64,000 bases of DNA from Cryptomeria japonica. Taxonomy: Eukaryota > Streptophyta > Pinopsida > Cupressales > Cupressaceae. A program made the translations under genes and the position numbers. The stretch is taken from the NCBI RefSeq assembly GCF_030272615.1, contig NC_081407.1, forward strand, positions 146,693,744 to 146,757,743, given 5' to 3'. This document shows, piece by piece, positions 1 to 12,654 of this stretch (within the stretch, counting starts at the first letter, position 1; every line of letters starts with the position of its first letter). The notes under the pieces were generated by a model. That model worked only from the letters and a program-made list of their open reading frames with translations, did not search any database and was not told the DNA's origin.

Positions 1-1
1 A

Positions 2-2816
2 CCTGCAACACTCCCACCAAAAAGGTCTATAAGCCATCAAATAGACTTTGTTCTTGGTGCATCCCTACCTAACAAAGCTGCATATAAGCTCACACCTGAC
101 CAAAACAAGGAGGTAGCAAGGCAAGTGCAGGAGTTATTGGAACAAGGACTGATTAAGAAGAGCATCAACCCATGTGCAGTCCCGGTAGTGATAGCATCAA
201 AGAAGGGAGGCAAGTGGAGACTTTGCACTGACTCAAGGGCAATCAATAGGATCACCATAAGGTATAGGTTTCCTATTCCTAAAATAGAGGATTTGATGGA
301 CTGTTTAGGAGGTGCTATGTATTTCACTAAGTTGGACCTTAAAAGTGGTTATCACCATATTAGAATCAAGGAGGGAGATGAGTGGAAGACTACTTTCAAG
401 ACCATAGAAGGATTGCATGAATGGCTTGTGATGCCATTTGGACTCACCAATGCTCCAAGAACCTTCATGAGGTTGTTGAATGAGGTGTTAAAAGACTTCA
501 CAGGCAGGTTTGTGGTTGTGTACCTAGATGACATTCTCATCTATAGCATAACCAAAGAGGAGCACTTTGAGCATTTGAGGTTAGTCTTAGAGAGGTTGCA
601 TGAGGAGAAGTTATCCATCAACCTAGAGAAGTGTGTCTTCTTGAAGCAAGAGCTGGTCTACTTAGGATTTATGGTGTCTAAGTGAACCTTGAAGATGGAT
701 CCAAGCAAAGTGGAGGCAATCTTGAATTGGCCTGCACCTAGAATAGGGACTGAAGTTAGGAGTTTCCATGGTTTAGCTCAATTCTATAGGAATTTTGTGA
801 GGAACTTCAGTGGCATATGTGCACTAGTCCTTGACACCATAAAAGGAGGCCTTAAAACTAAGTTCAAATGGACTGAACAGGCTGACAAAGCATTTCAATT
901 GTTGAAGCAAGAAGTAGCCACAAAACCTATCCCACTCCTACCTACTTTTGACAAGCTATTCACATTGGAGTGTGATGCAAGTGGAATTGTAGTAGGTGGT
1001 GTATTGAGTCAAGAGGGAAGACCTGTGGCATTTTTTAGTGAGAAGCTTAATGAAGTAAAGAAGAAGTACTCAACCTATGACCTAGAGTTGTATGCATTAG
1101 TGCAGTCTCTTAAAAAATGGAGGCATTACATACTTTCAAAGGAATTTGTGGTGTTCACAGATAACCAGGCTTTGAGTTACATTAACACTCAAGAGAAGCT
1201 TAGCAATAGAAATCTGAAATGGATGGAATAACTCCAATCCTTCACCTTCACCATCAAGCATAAGAAGGGACAACTCAACAAGGTGGCAGATGCTTTAAGC
1301 AGGAAGTTGTTGATAGTTCAAGAACTATAGTTGCAGAGCATAGGAATAGAAGGTTTCAAGGACCTCTATGAAGGAGATGAAGACTTCTCATCAACTTACA
1401 AGGTTTGCAAGGAGTTTGAGAACCATTTCCATGGTGAGTATGCAGATTACACTCTCCAAAATGGTCTCTTGTTCAAAGGTAATCAGTTGTGTGTGCCAAG
1501 AGGATCCATGAGGGAAAACCTCATCCAAGAAAAACACAATGGTAGTTTAAGTGGACACTTTGGAGTCAACAAAACCTTGGATTTAGTACAGAGGTACTAC
1601 TATTGGCCAAAGTTGCCAAGAGATGTGAAAAGGTATGTGGAGCAATATAGTGTGTGTCAAAGGGCAAAAGGAGGATCAAGCAATGCTGGTCTCTATCAAC
1701 CATTGCTGGTCCCAAATAGGCCTTGGGAATGTGTAAGCATTGACTTTGTAGTAGGACTTCCCAAGACAAAGACAGGTATGGACAACATCTATGTGGTAGT
1801 AGATAGATTTTCCAAGATGAGCCATTTCATTCCATGTAAAACTACACATGATTCTAGCTATGTTGCACATCTCTTCTTTAAGGAGGTTGCTAGGATTCAT
1901 GGACTCCCTTTAAGAATTGTTTCAGACAGGGACAACAAGTTCATGGGCCATTTTTGGCAAACTTTATGGAGGAGACTTGGAACTAATCTCTCATTTAGCT
2001 CAGCTTACCATCCACAAACTGATGGTCAGACTGAAGTCATCAATAGGGTGTTAGGCAACTTGTTGAGGTGTTTAACTAAGGAGTATGGGTAGACATGGGA
2101 CCTAATCATTCCTCAAGAAGAGTATGCATATAATGATAGTGTGAATAGGACCACTAGAAGAAGTCCTTTTGAGGTTGTCTATGGTAGAGATCCAAGAGGA
2201 GTGTGTGAACTCAGGGAACTTGGTTCCATGGAGATGAAGAGTGGGCAAGCAGAGGACTTCACTCAAACCATCAAGGAAGTCCAAGAGAAAGTCAAGAAAG
2301 CCATCCTTGAATACACTCAAAAACTAAAGGCCAAAATGGATGAGAAAAGGAGAGAGGTTCAGTTCAAGGTGGGTGACTTTGTGATGGTCCATTTGAGCAA
2401 AGCTAGAATGCAAAGTGGCAAGCCTACTAAACTGCAAATGAAGAGGGTAGGACCTTGTAGAATTTTGGCAAAATATGGTGAGAATGATTATAAGGTTGAA
2501 CTTCCTTTAGACTTAGCCATTTCACCAATCTTCAATGTTTCTTCTGATCATGTACAAGGGTGAGATAGAAGGGTAGACTGAGAACCAAGCCAAGGTACTA
2601 CAAGACTTGGATGTGGATGCCTTACCTCAAGTGAATCAGCCTATAGAAGAGGAGATTTTGGAGTCAATGGTGAAGAAGTCTACTGGAAACCAGGTCTACA
2701 TGGAGCACTTAGTGAAGTGGGTAGATCAACCTGTGTCTGAAGCTACTTGGGTGGAGGAGAGCAAGTTCAAGAAGCTTGGCATTGATCCGGCTCTTCTCAC
2801 TCCCCTAATTTCTTAG
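2..2816 (+). pseudogene. Ty3/gypsy chromovirus pol, 3' part (RT-RNase H-integrase-chromodomain)
   Basis: The frame is open from base 2 and runs through RT, RNase H and integrase. RT is recognised by the conserved DSRAINRIT and MPFGLTNAP blocks and the YLDD catalytic motif near 525-540. RNase H follows (ECDASG near 970; FTDNQAL near 1155). Integrase has an H-H zinc finger half at 1530-1565, the D-D-E residues in SIDFVVG, VSDRD and GQTEVINR (about 1738, 1925 and 2030) and a GPY/F-like module to 2563. A chromodomain (HLVKWVDQPVSEATWVEE) lies at 2607-2816. Breaks: in-frame stops after 683, 1228, 1328 and 2089, and a frameshift between 2563 and 2607. Where the family has Cys-x2-Cys in the integrase finger, this copy has Tyr-Ser-Val-Cys, so one zinc ligand is lost. 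The chromodomain places it among chromoviruses; gag and protease lie off the window. It is a dead copy. Confidence 0.93.
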
Positions 2817-2824
2817 TTTGTTGC

Positions 2825-2836
2825 AGAGGGGGAGAA
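2825..2836 (+). other. Polypurine tract of the chromovirus
   Basis: AGAGGGGGAGAA directly precedes a TG dinucleotide just after the end of pol. This is the usual place and composition of the plus-strand primer of an LTR retrotransposon. Confidence 0.75.
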
Positions 2837-3340
2837 TGGTGCAGGAGAACCCTTCAAAGGGCTCCCACCATTTTTTTTTGATTGTGTTCTTGCTTCTTTA
2901 TGAAGCCATTGTATATAAAACAAAGAGCCATGTGCTCATTTGGTCTTAGTTTAGGTCCTAGTTGAGGTCCTAGGGTCATGAGTCAAAGTTGAGTTTTTTT
3001 TGGAAATAGAGGGTATGTGTGCCTTTGAGGTGTTTAGGGGTCCTTTTTAGCATGGTGGTGTCCTTAGGTTAGCCCAATGTGGGTCTAGGAGTCAAGAAAA
3101 GCAACATTGAGAAAGTTGCTCAAAAGTTGCATGACAACTTTTAAAAGTTGTCAAGCAACTTTTCCACCATGAGGTCAAAATATTTAATGTAGCGTGGACA
3201 ACCCTAATATGGGCACATAGACCGAGGAAAGGGTAGTATAAGTAGTTTCAAACCCTAAGTTAATGGGTTGGATATCAAAGGTTGTACGACCCAAGCAAAG
3301 TGACTTGACTGTGACTGCAATTTTGTTGCCAGTTGGCACA
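2837..3340 (+). repeat. Chromovirus 3' LTR (right end estimated)
   Basis: It starts with TGGTGCAGG immediately after the polypurine tract. A TATA-like GTATATAAAA lies at 2911-2920. The right end is a guess at the CA of TTGGCACA near 3340, because the matching 5' LTR lies outside the window. The true LTR could be longer. Confidence 0.45.
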
Positions 3341-6300
3341 AATGGAGTAAAGGAAGATTGTTAATGGATTGATTTTCATGAAAAACTATGTGGAGTGTCT
3401 TTTATGGTGTATTAAATTTCATTTTGAGCATTTAGATTAGGTTTTTATTTGTAAGTGAGGTGTGTTTGTAAATATTTTGTGAATTTGCTTCTTACTGTCC
3501 AATTTTGGACTGGTTTGTGTCAATGGGCTCATAACTCCATTCCCCATTGTGGACTCACCATGAAACCATGGGGAATGAGAGTAAAAACCTTGTACTATAA
3601 TCCAAAGCAAGCAGGGCCCTTGAAAATGCAAGGAGACCATTTAAAGACCCACTCCTAGGCGAGACTAGACAGTGCCCGGCTAGGAAGGGTTAAGTTGTAG
3701 AGGTCTTGGAGAGCAAGGAAGGTCAGAGGAGGAGGCACCCTTTGGAGGAGTTGTAGAGGGGTGAGTGAAGCACCATTGGTGTGAAGGAGGAGCTTCCACC
3801 AATCTAGACAAGGTGGCAAGAGTACCAAACCGACACTGTGACCCTGGCAGGCCTAAAATCCCTCTTAAAAAACTCTTAAAACCCTTAAAATCCACCTAGG
3901 GCAGTGTACGGACACTTGGAGGCATAAAACATGAAAAATCCTTGAGTCCTTACCAAATGAATAGCAAGTATTTTGGGAGGTTTCACAAGAAAATGCATCA
4001 TTTTCAAAAGGGAGCCCTAAAGGACCGGGTAGGAGGCCTAATTGGTCAAAATCCTTGTAGCCCTATTTTTTAGGCAAAACACAAAATAGTGAAATCGGTA
4101 AGGGGTTGAAAGCTTGAAACCTCTTGGGGGCACATGAATGAGTGGAAAAACCATGTATTATACCTGACCTATCCTTGCTAAGACCTAGGAAGGTGTGGAG
4201 CAAGCCAAACCCTTATTAGCCTAAGTAAGGGTTCCTTGAAACTCATGAGTAGGTGAGACCTTAGGAGTAGTTTTTCAACTTGTTGGTGGGTGGATTGGGC
4301 AAGGTCAGGGGATTCCACAAGTAGGAGAAGTCCTAGAGACCCTAGGGTGTGGTTAGAACACCTGGTGATCCAAGGAAAGGATCCAAGAGCATAGACTAGG
4401 CTAGTCTATCCCAAACCTCATCCCATCATGTGGCCAAGTCACACATCCACAAGTCATGGAAGTGTGCACCTCAGGATCACCCCACATCATTTCATCACAC
4501 GACATGGCAATACCCCAAGTGGAGAAGACATGCAATGGATGGATCCTGCATGGTAGTGTACCTCGCGGAAACAAGAACGCGCAGGTCAAGTCCCGCATAG
4601 CGATGTATCTATAAGGATACTCACCGTAAGCCAGAGGTATACATGACTAAGATCCACCCACATGTCCACCAACACATACTAACTGGCAGTTCATGTGGAT
4701 AAACCTACCTTTCATGAAGATAAGGCAAGGGATCCCCCAAAATACACCATCACCATGCTCAAGAAATGCCATCAAAATGCTCAAATAAAGGAAAGGAATA
4801 GGCTGCCACACATAAACCTATAAATAGATTCATCAAAAGGGAAAGTATTGAGCACATTTTTGATACAGTCTTATAGTATAACTATATCACTCCTCGAAAT
4901 AGAGAAGCTAAAGTCAGTTCGTGCCGACATTACTCGTACGCCAATCCATACTATTCAAGGAATGGTGACTTCGAATACTACCCCTTAACATACTGAATTA
5001 CCCACAACCCGAGGTTTGGTACTCAGTAGGGAACAAATAAGCAACATCACATAAATAGTATGGTTTCCCATACTCATAAGCAACATATCCTCCATAGTTG
5101 ATTACTTCACCAACCCATGGGCACATATAATAAGCACTGGTTTCTTACAATACACATGAATACACCAGTACTGGTTTAGTCACATTTACGGGGAGTACTT
5201 TTTAGTACGCTATCATCTACTCTAGGAAGGTTTTAATTATGCTTTCCAAATGAATGATTGAATAAAGTTTACTCTAGATACAAGTACTAAAATTATTAAC
5301 AATTCACAATTACATAAGGAAATTACATCATTCCTATATCTTTCTCTAATTCCACTAAGCATTCATAGGTAAATTACTAACTATGCAAACTTCTTTCTGA
5401 AGCTTAAGACTTTCATCTTTCCATAAGAAGCCCAAAATGCAACAGTACAATTTCACGTGTTTTATAAACATTCTATTTAAATCAATGCATTCTTCGTAGC
5501 ATTTCTAAAAATATTATAATCTAGGCAAAGGTAGAAGGAAAAGAGAGTTTGATGATCCAACTATTTCCTACAAAGACACAAGATCAACAAGATCATACTA
5601 TATACTAAAATTTCTCACTATAAGCCTATCATTTTAATTGTACGGTTTTCATTTAGCTACCATTTTTAGAAGAATGCCAATTGGACTACATGACATCTCC
5701 AATTATCATGGTTGCAACATAATGTTCTAGTTTTCCAAACAATAGAGATCAAAATAGGCAATCTTTTCGATAATACCAGACCTCTTGCGAACACTCACTA
5801 CTTTAATACAATACATACACATATCATAATTTGCAACCTACCATTGAAAATCAAATTACGATCAGAAGGTAAGCGAGGAGATATCAACAAAATAATACAT
5901 ATTAATGCATGCACATTAAACAAACTTTTCAGTTGCACTTTCTAAACATAATAATATAATTACATATATCCAAAAGCAAGTTCAATGGACCATTTGCTAA
6001 AATAGATCCTCAATCAAACTGGTTTAATGTAACACATAAAACAATCCTTCGTGGAACACATTATTACACTCTTGAAGCTACTATAACATGTTCTCTTTAA
6101 TACTTCCTTTACAAACAAAGCAATTTCACATAACAATTATTTTCATATTAATGTACCTCACTTAAGATAGAATTTAATTATGTTACTCCTATATTATACA
6201 TGGAGAATTCCTTAATGTAAACTTCCAGTTTTCTCCCAATAACCAATATGAACTTTTAAACCCATAGCCCCTTTTTATTATCTAAAAACACATAAGCATC

Positions 6301-6858
6301 ACAAGGCTCACACAAGGGCTCAAGAAGTCACAACCTTTCTCTCGCAAAAAAGAAAACTCAAATTAGAGATAATTACACATATCCCAAACATTTTAATTTC
6401 TAGAGAGAGAGAGGAGGAAGGGTGATAATCATCCAATTTGCTATGAAATAAACATTTAATATCTACCATACAAGTCCTTCAAGTGGACAACACTAAGCTA
6501 GATCATAATCTTAACCAAGCATAATTCACACCTTCAAATTCAAGACAAGCACGAACCAACCCAAATGGATTAGTCCAAAGAGTACAACACTCAATAATGA
6601 AGGTACATACAACTCTCTTTCAGACTATGAGTAATCGTAGACCAAGATATCAATAAGAAAATAAGGCACATATAATCACTCAAAAACACCAACATCAAGA
6701 AGGTGAAAACAAGGTGTGAACACACACGTTACACACAAGTTAAGGTCTGCTCAATCACTCACATACAAAAAGGAGGACAAGCATGCACATAAGGTTGATA
6801 CACCTCACACCAACTAAGGGCACACGCGACACTAGAGATCCCAATGTTTGCAACTTGG
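3341..6858. other. Non-coding stretch, no recognisable feature
   Basis: Only short chance ORFs are visible (none above about 80 codons with family resemblance). Part may belong to the chromovirus LTR on the left, and the right end should be the internal leader of the minus-strand element whose PBS lies at 6860-6871. I recognise no domain, tandem array or RNA gene. Confidence 0.5.
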
Positions 6859-6859
6859 G

Positions 6860-6871
6860 CTCTGATACCAA
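6860..6871 (-). other. Primer-binding site (initiator Met tRNA type), minus strand
   Basis: The minus strand reads TGGTATCAGAGC, the standard PBS of many plant LTR retrotransposons, complementary to the 3' end of initiator methionine tRNA. It lies two bases inside an LTR end (GGCGGGGCATTACA on the minus strand), so a minus-strand element has its internal region to the left. Confidence 0.8.
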
Positions 6872-6873
6872 AT

Positions 6874-7115
6874 GTAATGCCCCGCCAGGAAACCCCCAAA
6901 TTTTTCCATCCAAAAATATTTTCTAAAAAAAATCAATCTCCCATATTTTTCCAAAAACCTAGGTTAAATGGGAGAAGTTTGACCAAAATTTTTATTTTGG
7001 ATTTAAAATAAATCACAAAAAACATTCTTTTAAACTATATCAATAAATTAAACTTGCCTTTCAATTTAAAATTGATTTCCTCAATTAACTAAAATTAACC
7101 TTTCTATTTCCAAAA
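6874..7115 (-). repeat. 3' end of a minus-strand LTR
   Basis: Next to the PBS the sequence ends in CATTACA on the minus strand, and its TGTAATGCCCCGCC start on the plus strand is typical of plant gypsy LTR termini. The other end of the LTR is not resolved. It may stop near 7115 or run into the LTR-like block to 8084. Confidence 0.45.
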
Positions 7116-8084
7116 TGCCAACAAGATTAATATGCCGGTAGATAGTTTTAATAAGTAATTGCTATACCAGTAAGGATTAGTGCATGAAACATAAAGACAA
7201 AGTCATCCACAACACACAACACCAATATTTGTACATGGAAACCCTGTAAGGGGAAAAACCATGGTGGGAAACCTTACCCACAATCAGATGATACTACTGC
7301 AGATAGTAAGTGTACATAAATGGGGTTTGCACATGTAGAAAGGCCAAGCGCTTAGAGCTCATTGCTCAATCACAAAATGGGAGTCACACTGACTACAATT
7401 GGATGGTTAAATCCAATAAGAATGTACTGCTAAAATTAGCATCTTCATATGCTGGATTCAGTACCGGTGTAGTTCTAATTGTCTTCACAAAAACCCTCCT
7501 TCAATCTTCAAATGATGTTTGCATGTATAGCTCTATTTATTCTCGCGTATACCTTCACACAATCCTTTCTCGCATTCCACACTTGATCTTACAAATAAGA
7601 TCTTACATTTATACCATAACCTAAGACCAATTTTAGTAGGTCGGCTCTACAAGATATTACAATAAAATTAATTTACATATCAATTAATACCCGATGCAAT
7701 AACCAATTTAATATGTTGGCTTAATGCATTTACAACAATAATAAGTCATCTCCATAGTGTGCCATGCTGATCTAGAAAAGATAAACCTACCGGTGTAACC
7801 TGGACCTATTTGCCGGTAACAACAAATATGCAAATGCTAATGTACCAATAAACAAAACTCCAAGACACAGTATCCACACAATGTCTTCGACATAACCAAG
7901 TGTTTTCCATATCATTCCAAGTGCCGATGATCATTATATCTTGTTGGTGTACTAGATACCGGTGACTGTGCATGAGTCACTTGCTTGTCGGTGAATGTTG
8001 CTGATTCTCCAAAGTGCCAGAGTTGATAAGTGTTTAGTAGGTGTTGACATCAATGACAAAACCATACCAAAATACTAACAGTAT
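7116..8084 (-). repeat. LTR-like block, minus strand
   Basis: On the minus strand it starts TGTTAGTATTTTGG and soon contains TTGTCATTGATGTCAACA, resembling the start of the Copia LTR at 14221. It also contains a GGGAAAAACCATGGTGGGAA segment (about 7250) that resembles part of the LTR at 10425-11606. It abuts and truncates the X relic on its right. No target duplication was found and the left end is uncertain. Confidence 0.4.
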
Positions 8085-10177
8085 CAAGATTGTCATGAGT
8101 TGTATCAAGGGTAGACTCACTTGTGGAAGTTAAAGGAATAATATGAATTTTAGGATCTTGCAATGAAATTGAAATCGTGGAACCTAAAGGAATAGTATAA
8201 ATAACTAAGACTGAAGTAGTACCTGTAACATCACATGATGGAGGAGGAATACCTTCTTCTGTTTCTTGAGATTGGGAAGTACTTGGTATTTTAGGTAATC
8301 CCTCCTCATCAAATTCTTCTTCCTCTTGTTCCTGCTCATTTTTTGGTTCATCTTCTTCTTGTTGTTCAACTTCATTTTCTTCTTCGTCTCCTTCAATATC
8401 ATCATGAGTTTGAGTCTCTTGAGTTGAAGACTCACCTTGGTTATTACCTTTTCCAATAGTGAATTTGAATTTTGGACCTTTAAATAATCATAGGATCCCG
8501 TTTGTTCTTGGTCCTCAAATTAAAAGTCTTTCCTTTAGGTCCTGCGACATCATGCTCAAATGATTCGGTCTAGAAAGGCTTTAGCTGAACACCATGTAGA
8601 TTTAACAAAACACTAGTATTATCAAGAATATTCCGGAACCTGGCCCTTATTGAAGTATTCTCCTTTTGAGACCATTGGATAAGAGGCAGAGGTAATCTAA
8701 TAAGTTTATTTCTCTCATACATAGGATCAAGGATGTCTCCATCTTCTTCAAGATCCTCAGGAACTTCGACAAGATAAAAATTATCTATTTTCTCTACTAT
8801 CAGATAACAATAATCCAATCTATGGATGTCCTCTTCAATTATGCAATTAGTCCATACATCCTCAATCCGATGGATATGATTGTAGTTCTTCTTGATCTTG
8901 TCCTTCATGCCCCTATAATCGAAAACATTCCTGGCTTTGAAAAATCTCATGATCACTCTCCTCATTTCCTCCTCCATGGCATGGGCCTTGTAGATGGAAT
9001 TGATGGAATGTCTCCCTATAGTGATGGAGAAATTGAGACTTGTCTTATGAGCTCCAGATTGACGCTCATAGATAGATATCATTTGGTGAGCCATTTCCAC
9101 AAGAATGATCTTATCTAATGGATACCTTGGGAGCATTAAGGGTTCTCCATCAAAGCATCCGATCTTGATATATTAAATGTGGGGGCCTATAAGAAAATAC
9201 AACCATATTCACTCACCACCTTCTAAGCCTCATTTGACACTCTCTTGTTTTGAAGATCTTTATCAAATAAGCACATATAATGAGCAAAGAAGGAATAATT
9301 GGCTCTCCTAAAATGGTGCAAACTCTCCTTGAGAGTTAACAGTGTGGAATACTTATAAATAAGAACCCGACTCTTATCACATGTGGTAGATAAACCTAGA
9401 AAATACCTCATCGAGGCAACTTCATAGACAAGGTAACAAGTCATATAAAATTTCAAGGTGGTGGGTACCTAGGTCAACTGCTCACACAAAGCATCTATAA
9501 TTTGCTTGCCCCAAAAGATCTTCTTTTTGTTTTGCCTGATAATGTGAATGTACTGATACATCCACTTGTGATATATGCTAGAGGTTGGGATACCTTTTAC
9601 CCTACTGAGAAGAGTAAGGAGATCGTTGACCTCCTCAATGAAATCACTGTGGGGAAGAGTCTCAGGCCATCTTGAAATTGTAGATCTAGGTGTTTTTAAA
9701 CCAATTATCATTAATGTTCTTCTTGCACTTTTGTGAATTGTTGTCAAAGTAAGTAACAACTGATTGCATATCAATATCTACATATTGACCTATGGGAGGA
9801 CATTTGAAAATTGTGTCAAAGAAGTCCTCATCAAGCTTGATGAGTGTCTTCTTTCCATCTGCATCCTTCACTGATCTGGTTGTAGGGTCATATCTGTTAG
9901 CAAGAGCTAATACAAATTTTGGATTCTGTGTAGATATAGGAAAGGCCACCACCAGATGAATTCCACTATTAATGGTGGGCTCCATTTTGTAGGATATTGG
10001 CAGGGCTTTGACTCTTTTCAAGAATTCATCAAGATCCACATGGCCAATCTCTGTATCTCTGATATTATCAATATTGGATAATATGGATGAAGGAGGAAAA
10101 ACTAGATGAATCTCTTTCTTCTTGAACTTCATTGATATTTTACTAGGTGAAGGCTCCATCATTTGCAATAAATGCAC
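8085..10177 (-). pseudogene. X-family protein gene, older copy (decayed)
   Basis: I do not recognise the protein family. Fragments in several frames (10177-9686, 9774-9469, 9456-9223, 9136-8570, 8456-8205) align in order with the X gene at 20756-24033. Shared blocks include an N-terminal DTxIGHV segment, a WP-x-S/H-SDF-EE-ND-LSRVKG block, a YLVY-ASMR-GLST block, a P-DKIIL-E block followed by QS-AHK, and a PLPL-QWS-KE block. The C-terminal part is acidic and Ser/Glu rich. There are several frameshifts and stops, so it is not functional. The 3' end is cut off by the LTR-like block at 8084. Like the other copy it is preceded by an array of short palindromes. Similarity is clear but well below that of recent duplicates, so the two copies diverged long ago. 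Confidence 0.7.
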
Positions 10178-10301
10178 TACAACATGAAAATATCATCATT
10201 TGAGATGATTAGCCTTCAAAGGAATCTCACTTTGATAGGATAAAATCATCGATCAACCACAAATCGGTCAAAAAATATCAATTTACAAGTGTGTGTATTA
10301 G

Positions 10302-12509
10302 GTGTAAATCGGACTTATAAGTCCGATTTGCACTTAATCTTAGTGTAAATTCATCAACAGGAGCATATCGAACTTATAAGTTTGATTTTCACTTAATATA
10401 AAGCAAAAAATTAAAATAAGTGTATGTTAGGCCCAATATGGAAAGCTAATGTACTGAGAGGGGAGGGGTGAATCAGTACTCCAAAACTTTTCTTTAATAA
10501 TAACCTTACTATTATGCATAAACAGAATAGTGCAGTAACATAAAATAAAGTTAAAACAAACAGATAACAATCATACATGATTCACTCCATAACACATATA
10601 TTTTGGTCACGCAGAAACTCTTGGTTAGAGAGAAAAACTGTGGTGGGGATGGCACCCACAACTTCACTACTACAATAATAAAGATTGCTCGGTTAGAGAT
10701 ACATTTAGCTATTTCTGATAGCTTACCCTGTTAGGAGTAACAAGATCTATTAGATCTACCTTACTAAAGGATTTCACAACACTATATAAATGCTGCACCT
10801 GGTTAGAGGATTTACAATTTATAGACTTGGTTAGAGTCTTTTACCCTGTTAAAGGTATCTCTTACAACTTCAAAATATTACAATAGAGTCATTACAAATA
10901 TCTGCAACTTTACATCTGAAATGTTATAGTAGATTCTATGTGCTCAGAATAAGATTACCTAGCTTGTAGCATACCTCGGTAACCCATATTGTAACTCGGT
11001 AAACCCTTCTGTTTACTCTATTCTTCGACTATTCACTGATAACCTTCTCAGTGACCTCTCTGTGTCTCTGTAATAGTCTTCCTTCATGCATACACACACA
11101 TATACTCATACACATTCATCCATACTCATTTCTCTCTTCCCATGCTGTATAAATAGATCTCTTATAGCAGTGATCTAATTCATTGATTCGATCTTACAAA
11201 AAGATTCCTCGAATGAATAACTAAAAAAAATATTTTATTGGTTAGATTGACCTTGAAATCAAACATAATCTTCTAGTGCAATTTCCAATGTAAAAACGGT
11301 TAGATGTGCCTCGATCTTGTAACACATTTTCATGTGCATGTCCAGGTTCAATGTATCTGGTAAAACGTTTCACCTGATGAATATCAACTCGGTGAGGTAT
11401 CTTTACTGCTTGGTAGCCATGAAACAATACTCGGTAAACAACTCGGTGAATACTGCGTTCTGTGACTGCTTTCTTCTGTAACCGACTAGACTATTCATAC
11501 CGACTTCTCTGTGTGTACCAACTACATGATTAGGTAATACTAACCAACTAGAATATATAGTATGACTTTGAATATAAAACTAATGGCAATTTGATAAGTA
11601 GTAACAATGTATATCGGGTTTATATGTCCAATATGCACCAAGGGAAAAACATTAATTAAGTGTAAATCGGAGTTATAACTTTGATTTACATTGCTTAAGG
11701 GAAGAACCAAAACAAGGCATGGATTGGGGTTATACCCCCAATTTACACCTTAAAAATATTGATTTGGTGTAAAAAATGGAACTTAGGAAAGCAAAACATG
11801 GAAATGATGGTGGGTCGGGGTTATGAACCCGATCACCACTAGAGTCAAAGACTATGGTGGGAGTCGGGTTAGTAATGCCGCTTGACACTACTGCAAAACA
11901 AGGCAAGAAAAATACGGTGGGTGGAGGGGATGTATGCCCACCACACATGAAAAAGAGCATGCTATGGTGTATGACGGGCACGATCCCGATATCCACCATT
12001 AAGGGCATAATCAAAATATGATGTGTCAGATTTGAATCTGACACACATTAGAGCCAAAGCTTTGGTGTGTGTCGGGTTCAAAATATGGCTCACACTATCG
12101 ACTAGGGTTTCTAAAACCAAGGGAAGAATGAACAATAGTTCTTGAATGATAACAATATACATTGAAGTAAGAACTTCACTGTATGTTTTTATCATTCCAA
12201 ACCTGCATTGATCAAGCAAAGATTTGATAAATAAAAAGCAGGGGTAAGATCAAAACATACATGTGAAAGATGAATTCAATTTCAAACAAGAAGAGCCCCG
12301 ATGGCTTATGAATCTCCAAGTAAACAAATGACAAGAAATAAGGGCATGAATCGATAATAAAAACATAAGATAAACAATTGCAATCAGAATCTTAAAGCAA
12401 TAAATGGTAAATCATGCATAATGATGGTGTTATTCAGACTTATAAGCTCGATTGATACCAACATTAATCACCAAGGTGCAAGGTCGGGTTTAAAACTAGA
12501 CTTGACACC
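10302..12509 (-). repeat. Palindrome array upstream of the older X gene (interrupted)
   Basis: About ten imperfect palindromes of roughly 30 bp lie upstream of the X start, split by a solo LTR. The clearest are 10302-10333 (core ATCGGACTTATAAGTCCGAT), 11660-11691, 11723-11742 (ATTGGGGTTATACCCCCAAT), 11809-11837, 11964-11999, 12021-12048 (TGTCAGATTTGAATCTGACA) and 12474-12509. Arms differ from one palindrome to the next while each still pairs with itself. Confidence 0.75.
10425..11606. mobile_element. Probable solo LTR inserted in the palindrome array
   Basis: It begins TGTTAGGCCC and ends GTAACA, and the palindrome array resumes right after it. Flanking pentamers are GTGTA (10420-10424) and ATGTA (11607-11611), one mismatch, as expected for an old target duplication. 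On the minus strand the left end reads ATTCACCCCTCCCCTCTCAG, like the end of the Copia LTR at 16300, so this is probably a Copia-type LTR on the minus strand. There is no internal region. Confidence 0.6.
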
Positions 12510-12654
12510 ATAAAAGGAAAGATAACCATTTAAGTTAAGATTTGAATTTTTAACTAAAAGGTGATTTTTTAACTAAAAGGACAAGATTCCAAGATTGAAT
12601 ACTAAGTATTCAAGGACAAATGGGATGACAAAAATGCCTCATTACTTGACTTAA

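Noticed and set aside
5712-5945. 77-codon ORF in the left non-coding stretch
   Set aside because: Short, no conserved motif and no homologue elsewhere in the window.
6874-8084. One single LTR of about 1.2 kb spanning the whole block
   Set aside because: Possible (TG start, CA end), but the two halves look like different LTR types (gypsy-like end, Copia-like start), so they are listed separately with low confidence.
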